Below are positions 22,012 through 34,378 of a DNA stretch of 64,000 nt, one piece after another. A program made the position numbers and the translations under genes. This DNA comes from Cryphonectria parasitica EP155 (Eukaryota; Ascomycota; Sordariomycetes; Diaporthales; Cryphonectriaceae). The number at the start of each line of letters is the position of its first letter. The first letter of the stretch is position 1. A model generated the notes under the pieces. It was given only the letters and a program-made list of their open reading frames with translations, was not told where the DNA came from and did no database searches. The stretch spans positions 2,339,630 through 2,403,629 of the forward strand of contig NW_024468916.1 of assembly GCF_011745365.1 (NCBI RefSeq), read 5' to 3'.

Positions 22012-24011
22012 TGTGGCGGCGGAGGAGGCTGGTCCTCACGGCCAGCACATCGAGGGTTGTGGTCGCTCGAGGGATGTCAGGAACGTCGGAAGCTTTGGGA
22101 GAGTGCGTCTGAACAGAAGCGAGATTTCTTGGTGTTGCAGTCGGAAGAGGATTGTGTAAGGTTAAAAAAAGGGTCTGTACAAAAGAGAAAATAAAGCTGC
22201 CCTGCTGATGTGCTGGCAAGTGAGCAAGTGATAAGTGATGGAGCAAGTGGTTACTTGACGTCGGCTGAGGCGACCAACCTAGCAGCAACCTCCACTGGAC
22301 AAGTTTAGCGACTATCGATACCAGGTGCTTACTGTGTACTGTACCTTCTGGAAAGTTCAGCCTCCCGGTGGTCGTTTTAGTCAGCGTGGTGGTACAGAAG
22401 GCAGGTACCCACAAGCCGCTGTGGCCCTTCACTTCCAGGGGCTTTACCCTCTGAAGGAAGGCGACGTACTACCATGTAACCCCGCCTTCTGCCCCTCCAA
22501 ACCGAGCTCGGCTATGATAAACGATAAGAACTCCGCTAGTGGGGCTCTTAAGTGACACGCATGCGCATCCTGAGTGTGCGGGAGGGAACGATCAATTAAA
22601 CTCTTACCGTTTATCTGAATCAGCCTGCTTTGCTACATAACCTTGTGTGTATGACACCCTCAATAAGGCTGTCGTTGCCAATGCCCCATACCAGGTAAAA
22701 GCAGTTATTGCCATCGATGTCATGTCAGGCTTTTGATCGTGACCTATGTTGTGAGTCCTTAGTTGATCTTGCCGTGATGTCTGAGTTAGACTACTCTCTT
22801 GCCACCTAATGATCGTTGCTCCTGTTCTTAGCCAACATCCATCTAAAATTGAAGGGACAACCGGGGATTAGAAAGACGGTGATAGGGTTTGTACGTGCAT
22901 GCTACAGCAAATCGCAGGCCTTTGACAAGAAAGATATATGGACACGCAATCGCTCTATCTTCCTTCCACTGCCAAGGATTATTGACAGGAAAATATAGAT
23001 CAAGAGTTTTACTAGAGACAACCATTTCCCTTTATATTCTCCAGCCAAGATTCCTTGATTCTAGCTCCTTTAGTGACATGCCATAGTGTTCAGACTGGCA
23101 CGGATCCACCCTGTGACCCTGACGCGGTTAAGTACTTGGGTACCCGCTAGCTAGTGCAGAATCGCGGCTGCTAGGAATTTGCAGCGCAGAAAAAAAACTT
23201 CAGTGGAAGGAAAAAAGATCAAATGGGCCGCTGTCGTCCTTCCTCCTCTTTTTCCTCCCTCCCAACAACAACAACGAACTTATCCCCAAGACATCACCCA
23301 CCCTTAAGGTTCGTGCGAGCTTCAGATTCCCAGCGTACGATTTTAATCGTACATGAGTCCTGTTCTCGCCAACTTTTTTCATCAGAAAAACCACACAAAA
23401 AAAATTTGAAAATCCAGCGCAAAAAAAAAACCCACCAGGTTCAGTCCTTGGAAAGTCATCACCAATTCTAACCTACAAAAATCACGACAACAAACTCCAA
23501 CCCTCCACCCTCACCCTTCCATCATCATCAAGTCCAGAGCACACAGTTCCTGTTGTCTTGTTTCCCGTCTTTGATCATCCAGCATCAATCAGGACCCACC
23601 GAATCCGAATCCGAAAGGTTCTCGAATCAAACGGTTTCCTTTGACCCCGCTGGTTTGCTTTGTTGCCTTGACAGTCACAAGCAAACTTCCACTCAGGTCA
23701 TCTCCAGTCACCCATAGTTCGTCGCTCACCGCACGAACTCTACTAGAAACTCAGTTTCTCAGGTGTGTTCTCTCGTTCGACTTCCTAACCCCACAGACTT
23801 CCCCGGCATCCACCATCGTTCAGCCCATCAAACAGACACCTTGCGCTGTTGCGACTATTCCCCCCCCCCCCTTCCCCCTTTACCACAACGATCAGGCAGC
23901 CTTACCTTCGCCCTCTACTACATCGTGGATTGCCCTTGGCAACATCCTGCTGACCATCTCGTCTCGTGCGCGTCGCCTGCAGTGTCGCAAAGCGCATCTG
24001 AATTTATCGCA
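22012..24011. promoter_or_regulatory. HUL5-PAB1 divergent spacer and A-rich PAB1 leader region
   Basis: This spacer separates two divergent genes. Within about 820 bases of the PAB1 ATG, three A-tracts occur: 23190-23197, 23397-23404 and 23421-23430. A/C-rich sequence and a C-rich stretch around 23862-23880 follow. Animal PABP mRNAs carry A-rich 5' leader tracts that bind the protein and repress translation. Similar control here is an inference and requires that the tracts be transcribed. The frame of PAB1 stays open upstream of the ATG back to about 23763. Confidence 0.5.
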
Positions 24012-26411
24012 ATGGCCGCTCCCGTTCCCGCTGGCGCTGTTGATCAGCTCGCTGCTGACCTCGGCAACACCAACCTCAACGGCTCTGACAAGGCCCCTGG
24101 CAACATCAACACGTCTGTAGCTCCCAGCGAGTTCACTGGTGACGAGTCTGGTCCCACTCCCAGCTCTGCTGCCCCGAACCATGCCTCGTCTGCCTCCCTC
24201 TACGTTGGCGAGCTTGAGTCCTCCGTCACCGAGGCCATGCTCTTCGAGCTGTTCTCCCAGATTGGCCCCGTCGCCTCGATCCGTGTCTGCCGTGATGCCG
24301 TCACCCGTCGTTCTCTTGGATATGCCTACGTCAACTACAATACCACCAGCGACGGCGAGAAGGCTCTTGAGGAGCTCAACTACACCATCATCAAGGGCCA
24401 TCCCTGCCGTATCATGTGGTCTCAGCGTGACCCCGCCCTGCGCAAGACCGGTGCTGGCAATGTGTTCATCAAGAACCTCGACGTCGCCATCGACAACAAG
24501 GCTCTTCACGACACCTTCGCCGCCTTCGGCAACATCCTCAGCTGCAAGGTCGCCCAGGACGAGAACGGCAACTCGAAGGGCTACGGCTTCGTCCACTACG
24601 AGACCGATGAGGCTGCATCGCAGGCCATCAAGCACGTAAACGGTATGCTTCTGAACGAGAAGAAGGTCTATGTCGGCCACCACATCCCGAAGAAGGACCG
24701 TCAGAGCAAGTTCGAGGAGATGAAGGCCAACTTCACCAATGTCTACGTGAAGAACATCAACCCTGATACTTCTGATGAGGAGTTCCGTGAGCTGTTCGTC
24801 AAGTATGGCGACATCACTTCCGCCTCTCTGGCTCGCGACCAGGAGAGCGGCAAGAACCGTGGCTTTGGTTTCGTCAACTTCATCTCTCACGAGGCTGCTG
24901 CCAAGGCTGTTGAGGAGCTCAACGGCAACGACTTCAAGGGTCAGGATCTCTACGTTGGTCGTGCTCAGAAGAAGCATGAGCGCGAGGAGGAGCTGCGCAG
25001 GTCTTACGAGGCCGCCCGCCAGGAGAAGGCCAACAAGTACCAGGGCGTCAACCTGTACGTGAAGAACCTGTCGGACGATGTCGACGACGAGAAGCTGCGC
25101 ACCATGTTCGCCGAGTACGGCCCCATCACATCCGCCAAGGTGATGCGTGACACCTTTGTCGAGGGTGAAGAGTCTGAGGAGAAGGACAAGGAGAACACGA
25201 AGGAGGTCGAGGAGCCTTCGGGCTCTGGTGAGGAGAGTGGTGATCAGAAGACCGAGAAGAAGGGTGAGAAGAAGTTCGGCAAGAGCAAGGGCTTCGGCTT
25301 CGTCTGCTTCAGCAACCCAGATGATGCCACCAAGGCTGTTGCCGACATGAACCAGCGCATGATCAACGGCAAGCCTCTCTACGTCGCCCTCGCGCAGCGG
25401 AAGGATGTCCGGAAGTCACAGCTTGAGGCTAGCATCCAGGCCCGGAATCAGCTCCGCATGCAGCAGGCTGCCGCTGGCATGCCCGGCGTGCCTGGTCAGT
25501 TCATGCAACCTCCCGTCTTCTATGGCCAGCAGCCTGGATTCCCCGGCGCTGGTGGTCGCGGTGGCATGCCTTACCTCGGTGGCGGCATGCCCATGCCTGG
25601 CGGGCAGGCAGGCCGCCAGGGTCAGTTCCCCAACGCCTACCCAGCCCAGGCTGGCGGCCGCGGTGGCATGCCACCTCAGATGCCGCCCAACATGTACATG
25701 CCTGGACAGTTCCCACCAAACGCTTATAGCCAGCCCAACAACCCTCAGTTCATCGCCGCTCTGCAGCAGGTCCAGCACCAAGCTGCAGCCATTGCTGGTG
25801 GCCGTGGCCAACCTGGCCGTGGCCCTGTGCAGGGCATGGCAGGTATCCCTGGAGGAAACATGTCAGGTGAGTTTAAAAAAAAGAATCTTACCACCGCCCC
25901 CCCCCCCCCCCCGGGGCCCAATGTGCCTATGTTATCTTCCCGCCTGCTAACATCGTTGAAGGCGGTATGCCTGGTCGTGGCAACATGGGCAACCGTTTCC
26001 CTGGAGGTCCTGGAGGACGAGGTGGCCCATCTCCTCAGATGGGTGCTCCATCAGACTTGAGTGCTAGTGCCCTGCTCCAGAACCAGTTGGCCGGTGCCCC
26101 ACCACCAGCCCAGAAGCAGCTGCTTGGCGAGGCTATCTTCCCCAAGATTCAAGCGTTGCAGCCTGAACTGGCGGGTAAGATCACTGGTATGCTCTTGGAG
26201 ATGGACAACCAAGAGCTCGTCAACCTGTAAGTTCCCTTTGTTTGATGCTCTGGTCTCAAGATACAAGCACTGACATCTGCATAGCATCGACGACGACAAT
26301 GCTCTGCGCGCCAAGGTGGACGAGGCCATGACCGTCTACGACGAGTACGTTAAGAACCAGGGTGGCGAGGAGGGCGAGAAGAAGGAGGACAAGGCCGAGG
26401 CCAAGGCCTAG
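24012..26411 (+). CDS. PAB1: Polyadenylate-binding protein Pab1
   Basis: Three exons (24012-25866, 25962-26226, 26285-26411) encode 748 residues. Four RRMs are visible: RRM1 from about 60 ([17 protein letters not shown]), RRM2 from about 150 ([16 protein letters not shown]), RRM3 from about 242 ([17 protein letters not shown]) and RRM4 from about 345 ([16 protein letters not shown]). RRM4 holds a long acidic/Lys-rich insertion between its RNP2 and RNP1 halves, which I recall in other filamentous-fungal Pab1 proteins. A Gly/Met/Pro-rich linker leads to the C-terminal MLLE domain ([20 protein letters not shown]). The protein binds poly(A) tails and links them to translation and deadenylation. 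Codon choice is strongly biased, as expected for an abundant protein. Intron 1 contains a 16-C run at 25897-25912. Confidence 0.97.
25897..25912. repeat. Poly-C run within PAB1 intron 1
   Basis: Sixteen consecutive C lie inside the 95-nt intron. The exact length may be unreliable in an assembly. Confidence 0.85.
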
Positions 26412-27895
26412 GGGGCCGACGCCCGCTTCGTCTAGAAGCTGCGATTGCGAAACCTTCAGCACGATATCAATTACCCGGCCTTCCCAACTATTCCATCTTC
26501 TCTGCTCCGGTCTACGACATCTTACTTTGCAGTTCTGGTGAAGGAACGTCGGTATTTTTTAATGTGGTATCTCTCGCGCCCTCCTGGAGGTGTCGCTTTT
26601 CCATCATTCTTCGTGAACCTTTATCGGTCTACCGCTCTATTGCGTTCACAGAATGTTACGCGGCCTGTTGTTCCACCTGGTTCTAGCAGCCTATGCTTGT
26701 ACCATGTACTCTTACATATGTTTTGTTCTTTCCCTTTATCTCTCTCTCTCTCTCTCTCTCTTTCCTTTCTCACTTGCACGAGGGAAGGTCTGTTTTGCGG
26801 AGTGGACCAACGACTCCTGCGAGTTGGGCCACGCACATGACTTTGATCAACTGGTGCGGTCCTCAGCTAGGGTTCAGGCGTTATAGGGTTTACCGGATCA
26901 AGGCTGCTCGCTCTCGGCCACGTTTGACTTGACATTTGGTGGCAGAGCTCAAAATACCCCCGTCGTTGTGGCTCAGCCCATGGTGCTGGAGCCTGGGACG
27001 ATCCACCGTCCGTTCATCAGGGAAAGGAAGAGAATGACACGAAAATGGATCTTGCCTTTTGGTGCGGCAAATTATGATGTTATTAGGATGACATTGCTAG
27101 GTTGCTGAATAGACCCGGAAAAGTTCTTGATACATTAAAACATGGTCGGTCGATGCTGAATACGCTTGACAGGATGTGATCTCTGGTGCCTTGAACGAAA
27201 TAGCTGATATATGGGTCAGGACAAAGACCTGGAATGCAAGGTACTAAATGAGCGAATGCAAAAACTGACAAGCTTGCAGAGCAAAACACCTATATACGCC
27301 TGCCCCTCCCAATGCCCTCATTGTTATGCCGAAAACGCTCTCAGGAGCCACGATGCCATGCGCCTTGAAACCACATACGAGACATGACCGTCCAAGTTCA
27401 TTCGTAGTCTTACTGTCGCCAAATGCCGTTCGTTGCCCATTGGTGAGAGAAAGGTTCTGTAAGTGCCTGTCGTCCGTCTCAAATGCCCAAACCCAACCTC
27501 CCAAGCGATCCCCACTGCGCTACGCCGTCGCGCCTAGCGTGCGCCGTGCGAGTCTAAAGTAAACCGGTGGTTGTTCAGCCCAAGAAAGTCGATGGAACGA
27601 AAATCTGGTAGAATAAGAACTTTGGAATCTTACCAGAATGCCTGATCCTGATCTATTGCGGACCCAGAGTGAAAGAAAGGAGCAGGGGAAAAAAAAGGGA
27701 GAACAAAAGAACACAAAGGGTTGAGCCAGCCAGCGAGCCGAAAGGTGTAGAGGATTGTCGCCAGCCTTGCCCATGAAGGGAGAAGCAAAGTCAACCTCGT
27801 GGGAAAAAGAGGGGGGTTTACGATTGCCAATCGGCCTCGCTCGCTCCCTCGCTCGCACCCCTCTGCGTTGACCTAATGTCTGTGTCTTGTCGACT
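26412..27895. other. Convergent intergenic region (PAB1 3' flank)
   Basis: It lies between two genes that point towards each other. A (TC)n microsatellite at about 26739-26761 sits roughly 330 bases after the PAB1 stop, probably near the end of its 3' UTR. No coding feature is recognised. Confidence 0.5.
26739..26761. repeat. (TC)n microsatellite
   Basis: An uninterrupted run of about eleven TC units downstream of PAB1. Confidence 0.85.
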
Positions 27896-29588
27896 TTAAG
27901 GGCTATCAATCAGCCCCTGCCTGTCCTTGCGGCCAGAACCGCTGCCGGTCCCGACCAGCATTTCCATCATCCTAGTCTTCTGGCGGCTGCGCATGCCCTC
28001 GAGGTGCAGCCTGACATCCTCGAGCCCGCGGATCTGCTCGTCCATGGAGAGGGTGGTGCTGTTGACGGAGCGGGCGAGCGGGGAGACCAGCCTCTGGCGC
28101 AGGGTCTCGAGGCTGGCCTTGAGGGCGAGGAGCTTGTGGTTGTGCTCGACGAGCATGCCCCTGGTGCGCAGGGTGGTGCCGCGGACGTCCTGCAGGATGA
28201 GGCGGTTGCGCTCGTACTTCATGAGCTCGCTGATCTTTGTGCCCAGGAGGCGGACCCAGAGGGAGCTGAGCTGGTCGGCGTACATCTCGTCCTGGGCGTT
28301 GGCCTCCTCGACCACGGTCTCGGCCAGCACGAGGAACTGCTGGTCCACGGCCTCGAAAAGGGAGAACGGGGTCAGGGACTGCTGCAGCTCGTTGTCGATG
28401 GCGCGCTCGACCACGTCCATGAGGCGGTCAAAGGCGCGCTGCAGGGCCCGCTGGGTGCGCTGGGGGCCCGACATGCCGAAGATGCTGATCACGATGGCGC
28501 CGAGGCGGGTCGGGTGGCCGGTCGGGGTCTCGAGGATGCCGGCGGAGGCTAGGCGGCTGTGGAGGTTGTCGTAGGCGAAGGCCAGGGGCGCCGGGGGCGT
28601 GCTGGAGACGCGAGACAGCTCGCGGCGGGCCAGGTGCATGGCCATGAGGATGCTTGTTGACGGTGTGGTCAGCCTCGGACAAGAAAACAAGATCAAAGGG
28701 AAGAATAAGAGAAAGAGAGAGAGAGAGGAAAGAAGCGTCAAGTACCCATCAATATCTCCATCCACCTGTGCAAAAAACTTGATCAACTCGATAGGCAGCG
28801 CAGTAAAGCTCTCGCTCAGCTCGTTCAGCGCCTTGGAGATGAGCGGCGCGCTCGGGAGGTTGCTCCAGCGCACCGTCTCGCCCAGATCCCAGACGGCGAT
28901 GCCGTTGTCGCGCAGGTCGGTGACCTGAGCAAAGTTGTTCTCCGAGTAGTAGATGAGCGGCTCGAAGCCCGCGGCGAGGTTGGCGACGGTGATCAGGTCT
29001 GGCACGGGTTTCTCGTCCAGGGGTTCAAACAGCACGCGCGCCGCGGCGAGCGACATGAAGGCGACAAACACCGACAGGAGCAGCGACGTCCAGCTCTTGG
29101 TGGCTTTTCGGTAGATGTTGCGCACGGGATTGATAATGACTGCCTCGACAGGGGTCGTTGCACGCTGCTGAGCCTCAGCAGCACGCGAGGCAGCGCGCGA
29201 GGCAAAGCGGATATCTGCTTGGAAGCCAAAAGTTTCACCACGTCAGCCTGGTGCTACGATGAAGAAAGGTGTGTGGAGGGGAAGAGAGAGAGAGAGAGAG
29301 AGACAGAGGGAGACAGAGGGAGACATACAGTTCTCGGAATCATTTTTCAGCGGCAGGGCAGCGAGCATTGCCTTCATCTCCTCCATGGATGGTTCCTCGC
29401 TCTTGATTCGCACATCCATGCCCATGTCGTCGTCATCGTCTTCATCATGATTATAGACACCAAATCCTCTGCTGGCAGACCTCGAGCGCAGCCTGTTGTA
29501 GTAGTACCCTGGTTCGAGGCTGCGCTCCCTAACAGGGCTCATGCTGCCGGTAGGCAGACGCGTACGGATCGCTGCGGCCAGCGTATCT

Positions 29589-29620
<32 letters not shown>

Positions 29621-30674
29621 CAGCTTCACCTCGTCACCGCAGCCGTAGAACCCGTCGTCGGCACGATCATACCCGGGGCTCAACAAGTCTCGGCCTCTGT
29701 AGCCCGAGCCCGAGGGCGGAAGTCCGCCATACCCCAGCAGATCATCGCCCATCCGCCAGAACCCGCTCGACCGGTCCCCGTTTCCGAGCCGCCTCCACGC
29801 CGGCGGGCTGTAGCCACCACCACCACCACCCCCACCGCTGCCGGCGTTGCTGGAGCCTGCTGCTGAGCTTGCCATGTCGCTGATGCTGGCCGTCGTCTCG
29901 AGGTCGCTCCTCCTCAGGAACCCGCTGTGCGCCGAGGGGTAGCCGAAGGGGCCGCGTGTCGGTGACCTGGTCCGGCGCGACGACGGGTCCAGCTCGAAAA
30001 CCAAGTCTTGCAGCGAGGCGTCGAGGTGATCCAGTGGGTCCAGCGCCATCTGCTGCTCCCTCCCTGCGCTGGTGACGGCTGCTTCTGCTTCTGCTGTTGT
30101 TGTCGTCGTCGTTGTCTCTGTCGGCGCGCCCTGGTGGAAGAAGAAGAACTGCCTTTTCTCTCCTGGCCTTGTCATCTGGCTGATTCTTGTTGATGCCTCT
30201 CGTGGCGCGCAGTGTGATGCGCCGGCTTCTTTTTGGAGCCGAGGTCAGATCTAGGCGGCGATGGTCGTCGTCAAGAGTTGCCTGGGGAAGGCCTTCGATC
30301 AGAGGCGGATGGTCGCGCAGCTCGATTGGGTCGGGACGTCGAAGGCGATCCCAAGAGGCGAGGTCGTTCAGGTAGGCTGCGAAGCGATTGGCCCTCCTGA
30401 CCTGGTGGTGGTGGGGTTCGTCGTCGTATTCGTTGTCGTCGCTGTCGTCGTCGTCGAGGAATTCGTATCCGCGGCGACGATATCTCCTTCTGGTCGTGGT
30501 GATGGTGGCAGTGGTCGCGGCAGGTGCTGGTCTCCCACTGAAAAGAGGGCGCAAGGGTGGAAGGTACAGGGCAAGGAAGACGAGGAATAAGGTGAATGCT
30601 GCGAGGAAGGTGCTCGGGGCGATCGAGATACTCAACAGGCTCACGTTATTGTTGACAGTCAGAAGAGACTGCAT
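27896..30674 (-). CDS. Unrecognised membrane protein, apparent frameshift in exon 1
   Basis: I do not recognise a family. From the ATG at 30674 one frame encodes a TM helix (about residues 22-40), an Arg-rich patch and Asp-rich runs with clear C-ending codon bias down to about 30190. Coding then continues in another frame from about 30175 to 29329 (MALDPLDHLDASLQDL, poly-Asp, acidic SEEPSMEEMKAMLAAL). Two further exons (29214-28746, 28652-27896) follow in proper phase, with a second TM segment (SLLLSVFVAFMSLAAARVLF) and long helices (MYADQLSSLWVRLLGTKI), ending at the TAA at 27898-27896. No canonical donor explains the frame change; dropping one base restores frame. It may be a real mutation or an assembly error, and the T5 run at 30230-30234 is one candidate. 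Separate starts at 30175 or 30049 are the alternative. The acceptor of exon 2 is a tandem AAGCAG. Confidence 0.6.
29589..29621. repeat. GTC/GAC trinucleotide repeat coding poly-Asp
   Basis: About ten tandem GTC-type triplets on the plus strand encode an Asp run on the minus strand in the unrecognised membrane protein. Confidence 0.8.
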
Positions 30675-32147
30675 GGAGGAGAGGAGTCGGTTGGACGAAA
30701 AGACGTAATCAGTGAGAACAAAGCAGTGGTTTTCTTCTCCTTCTCAAGTGTAGACTCGGAAGGGTGAATGTGCAATTGCCAATTTCAATAAGTTGTGGTA
30801 ACAAGTTAGGGTTCGAATTCATGATGCGAATGGTTACAAACGAAGAGGAAGACGAGTGCGCGCGCATCAGCAGCAGCAGCGCTCTTAAGATACCAACAAC
30901 GAAGCGACCTGTTCTACGCCCTGGATCTACAGGCGATCGTGGCTCACTCCCTCTTCGGAGCTTTAGGAAGAAACGAACGGAGCTTTCAGGTAGTAGATAA
31001 TAGGGTCAATCGATTGGCTGGCGAATGGTAGTGATGGTGGTTGTGTTGTTTGTTCTTCTCGCGAAAGCGGGATGAGAATCGTGGCTTGGTTTTGGAATTG
31101 GACTACGTATTAATGTATGCGCCGCCACCGTCGCAACGAGTCGCTCTATACATGGTATGTGCAGAGAGAGGTGCAAAAGGTACTTTGGAGCAAGCGGGCA
31201 AATCCAATACTGATAAAGTGACTCACGCACGCCCGCCTTATTCTAGAAATTGTGGAGTTGAGCGCATGGACGAAACCCATCCGTATATTTACATGAACGA
31301 CTTCTACGTACGACAAGCAGAGAAAACGCTACAGTAATAGGAGGGCTGGCACGGCACGGCGGCGGAAAAAGAGGACTAGGAGATGCTCCCTTTGGTCGTC
31401 CATGGATGAGGAAAAGAAGAGGGGCAACCTTGTCCGACTGTAGTTCCATAGTACTGCAAGTGAACATTGGCACTGTACTGACAATAACAAAACATCAAAA
31501 CCATCCAATCACCATCATACAAATTTCCGCGCTCCACGGGCTCCACGCGTGTGCATGAGTCTTCTGCCTCTAGCGTGTTATGCTTGGTAGGCATTGGAAG
31601 GGGTCTGCCGCGTTATAGATTTGTTTGTTTACAGACGCTACGCGTTTCCCTTCCCTGCAAGTTAGAAGTGGTGGGGTGGAAACCTAGGATTCTTGACTAT
31701 GTAATAAATGGCAGGCCAGTCAGGTTGGTGGAGGGGGGTGGGCACTTGGGGATTCGGGTCACTTCTGCATGCGTGCTGCAAAGATGACATGTGACGTGAA
31801 CTGCCACATAGAAGATCTCCTCTTCTGACTACATAGTACCACTATGGTGCATATCGTACCTGTAGTACTATGTGGCACCCGTATGCAAGCACTTTAAATC
31901 AATCGGCCCACTCCAGCTTCCTTCATCACGGTACTATAGTACATACGACGTGTGCGTAGTACATAGTATGTAGTAAACACTGTAGCCCTATCTGACCGCT
32001 GAGGGGAGCCACCGTGCCCACTCCCATCATCCACCTGGTCACATGTGACAGATCCACCCCAAAACACTGAGAGCGTCGAGGGGGGAGAGAGCGAGAAAGG
32101 GGCGGGGGGGTGATCATCATGACCTCATCGTCCTGATTGACAGCATC
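30675..32147. other. Intergenic region, no recognisable gene
   Basis: This is upstream sequence of the minus-strand membrane protein and the 3' flank of the P450. Around 31800-31980 the words tagtac, acatag and tatgt recur without forming a clear repeat. A string ggttcgaattc near 30810 resembles a tRNA B box, but no cloverleaf was found around it. Confidence 0.4.
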
Positions 32148-33900
32148 TCAGAGCGGACAGGCAGGCGGGGAGGAGACTCTCTCAAAGCGTAGCCACAGCT
32201 GCTCACTTGCCGGCCTGCCTGTGTACCCATCACCCTGTTCGATGCCCGCATCGTCCACAATAAATGTAGTGTAGTTTAGGTACACCATCGCAGTGATCAG
32301 TTTCATCTCTACCTATCGATGAGCATTCATTTGCCAAAAAGGTCACGAGGCTACTCCACTCACCGTGTACAGCAAAGTTAGACCCGATACACATTCTGCC
32401 CCCAGAGGAGAACGCCCAGAACTGCCTATTCATCGCCCTTCTACTGTCTTGGTCTGTCTCGTTGAGCCAGCGCGTTGGATCCCACTCCTCAGGTCGAGCA
32501 AATACACCCTCGTCGCGGTGCAGAGTGTGTGCCGCCGCGGCGATCCTAACGCCGCCTGGAATCGTGTATGGCCCAAGCTTGGCCGATGGATAAGGCACCT
32601 CTCGCGGTTGTGGTCCAGGAATCGGCGCATGGAGTCGCATTGTCTCCATGACGATGGCATGAAGAAGCGGCAGGCTGTCTAATTTCTTGGGGTCAGGGAG
32701 TGAGCGATCCCGGCCCTGTTCGACACGCGCAGTGGGCTGGACTGTCAGTAACTCCTCGCGCAGCTGGGCCTGCAGCTCCGGGCGCTGACACATCCGCCAG
32801 GTCAGGTAGGTCAAGGTAAGCCCAGCTGTCTCCTGTCCGGCAAGAACGTGATCCCAGAGCTCAGATTGGATGGAGAGGTCACGCTGAAGGATGCTGGTGT
32901 GGTACAGGAGCGACTTCTCGCCATTTGCCGCCTCCTCCTTATCGATGCCGTTGATGAGTGCCCTCATCACCACTGCATCGTCGGCAGAGGCCTCATCCTT
33001 CGAGGCTCTGGAAGCAGCCGTTAGGTGGTCTGAGGTCTGTTCGCAAAGAAGGGTGTTCCACGCTGCCAGCTCCTTGTTGGCCGCGTCCACCCAGCCGGGG
33101 TACAGACTGACCCCAAATCGCTTGCAGAAGGCTGTCAGCCGTGGCAGCTCTTGAGGGAAGAAGCCGTAGTCGTTGCGCGACTTGTACAGCTCCAGCCAGT
33201 GCTCACGATAGCCTTTGTTTTGCACAAAGTTTGTGCTCCGAGAGATGCCCCAGATGTAGGCCGAGATGAAATCCATGACCACTGCGAGGAAGAGCGAGTA
33301 GACATCGACGCCCTGGTCTGCCAGTGACTTCTCTAGCGTCGGCAGCAGCCTGTCGTGGATGATGATCTCAGCTTGCGCCGCCGCGGCAGGCGATGCCTGG
33401 ATGTATGACTTCGAGTAGACATTGGATATCATGCGCTTCCTTAGAGAATGATCCTTCGAGGTCCGTGAGGAGAACATGCAAGGCACCCTGCGCCGCAATG
33501 GCCAGTGGTCAGTCCCACATAATCCTGATGTGTGGAGGGCGGTGTCCCCATGAGTCACATACCCGTAGTTATCAAAGACTGAGTACCATTGTGTCTTCTC
33601 GAAACCTCCCTGGTAAATCGTCCTTACACCATCAAGATCATCCACGCTCACTTCGTTGGGCGCAACCCGAACAAATGGGCCAAGCCTCTTGTGTGCTTCC
33701 TCCAGTGTGCCATTTTCTTGCCGCTTGAAACGCTTGTACAGAATCCAGAGGGGCGTTACAGGGGCGGACCAGTGGGCATTTGGGATTCGAGACAGGGGAG
33801 AGATAAGAGCAGGATGGATAAAGAAGTGGTAGATGAGAAAGAGCAGAGGGCCAAAGAGGAGTGAAAACTGTGCCCAGGGCCTGTCACTGAGGAAATCCAT
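32148..33900 (-). CDS. Cytochrome P450 monooxygenase
   Basis: Three minus-strand exons (33900-33563, 33487-32364, 32308-32148) encode 540 residues. An N-terminal anchor (SLLFGPLLFLIYHFFIHP) and Pro-rich hinge precede the P450 fold. The I-helix oxygen-binding motif is AGQETA, the K-helix ExxR is ETMR, the PERF-like segment is EEWDPTRW, and the heme loop is FSSGGRMCIG with Cys near 479. It should be an ER-membrane monooxygenase using electrons from P450 reductase. Sequence feel is that of fungal pisatin-demethylase or benzoate-hydroxylase-like families, but the substrate cannot be told. The third exon was added from splice signals and supplies the expected post-heme helix and strands. No other secondary-metabolism core gene is next to it. 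Confidence 0.93.
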
Positions 33901-34378
33901 CGCGGGCTACATCAAAGAGAATACCATAGTGAACAGGTTGGTGGAAGGAGATGCGAAAATGAGTTTTGTACTGTACGTATTGTAGATAAGATCAAGTTGA
34001 CCGGCATCTTTGGCCGGTCGCAGGTTCCTGCTTCACTAAGGAATCATTGCGGATGGCGTCAAGACCTGGACCCTAAATTATGACACCGCTCTTGCCCGCG
34101 TGTCAGAGGGTTAATAGCTGCCCCCACTTTTCTTGGTCAACGGTTGCCTTGAGAAGACTCATCAACGGTGAGAGAGAGAAAAAGAAGTCTTCGTTTTCTA
34201 TACCAATCTGGGCTCCTACAAATACCTTAGGTATGCTCCCCGTTCTCTAGGCGCTCTGCGGTGGGCTGTGAGCCACTGTACTTGGATATAAACCGTGCTG
34301 AAACAACATCTTCCTTTCGGATCTTCCCTTCTCTACAACCGGGCCTCCTCTCCAGTGCCCAATCGCGCGGACAACAAG
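33901..34378. promoter_or_regulatory. Divergent promoter region, P450 and F-box genes
   Basis: A 478-bp spacer between two divergent ATGs should contain both promoters. No specific site is called. Confidence 0.5.

Noticed and set aside
23892..24977. Antisense open frame of 361 codons over PAB1
   Set aside because: It is a shadow of the strongly codon-biased PAB1 exon 1, with no recognisable domain.
30800..30825. B-box-like string suggesting a tRNA
   Set aside because: No matching A box or acceptor stem at the right distance on either strand. No tRNA gene was convincing anywhere in the window.
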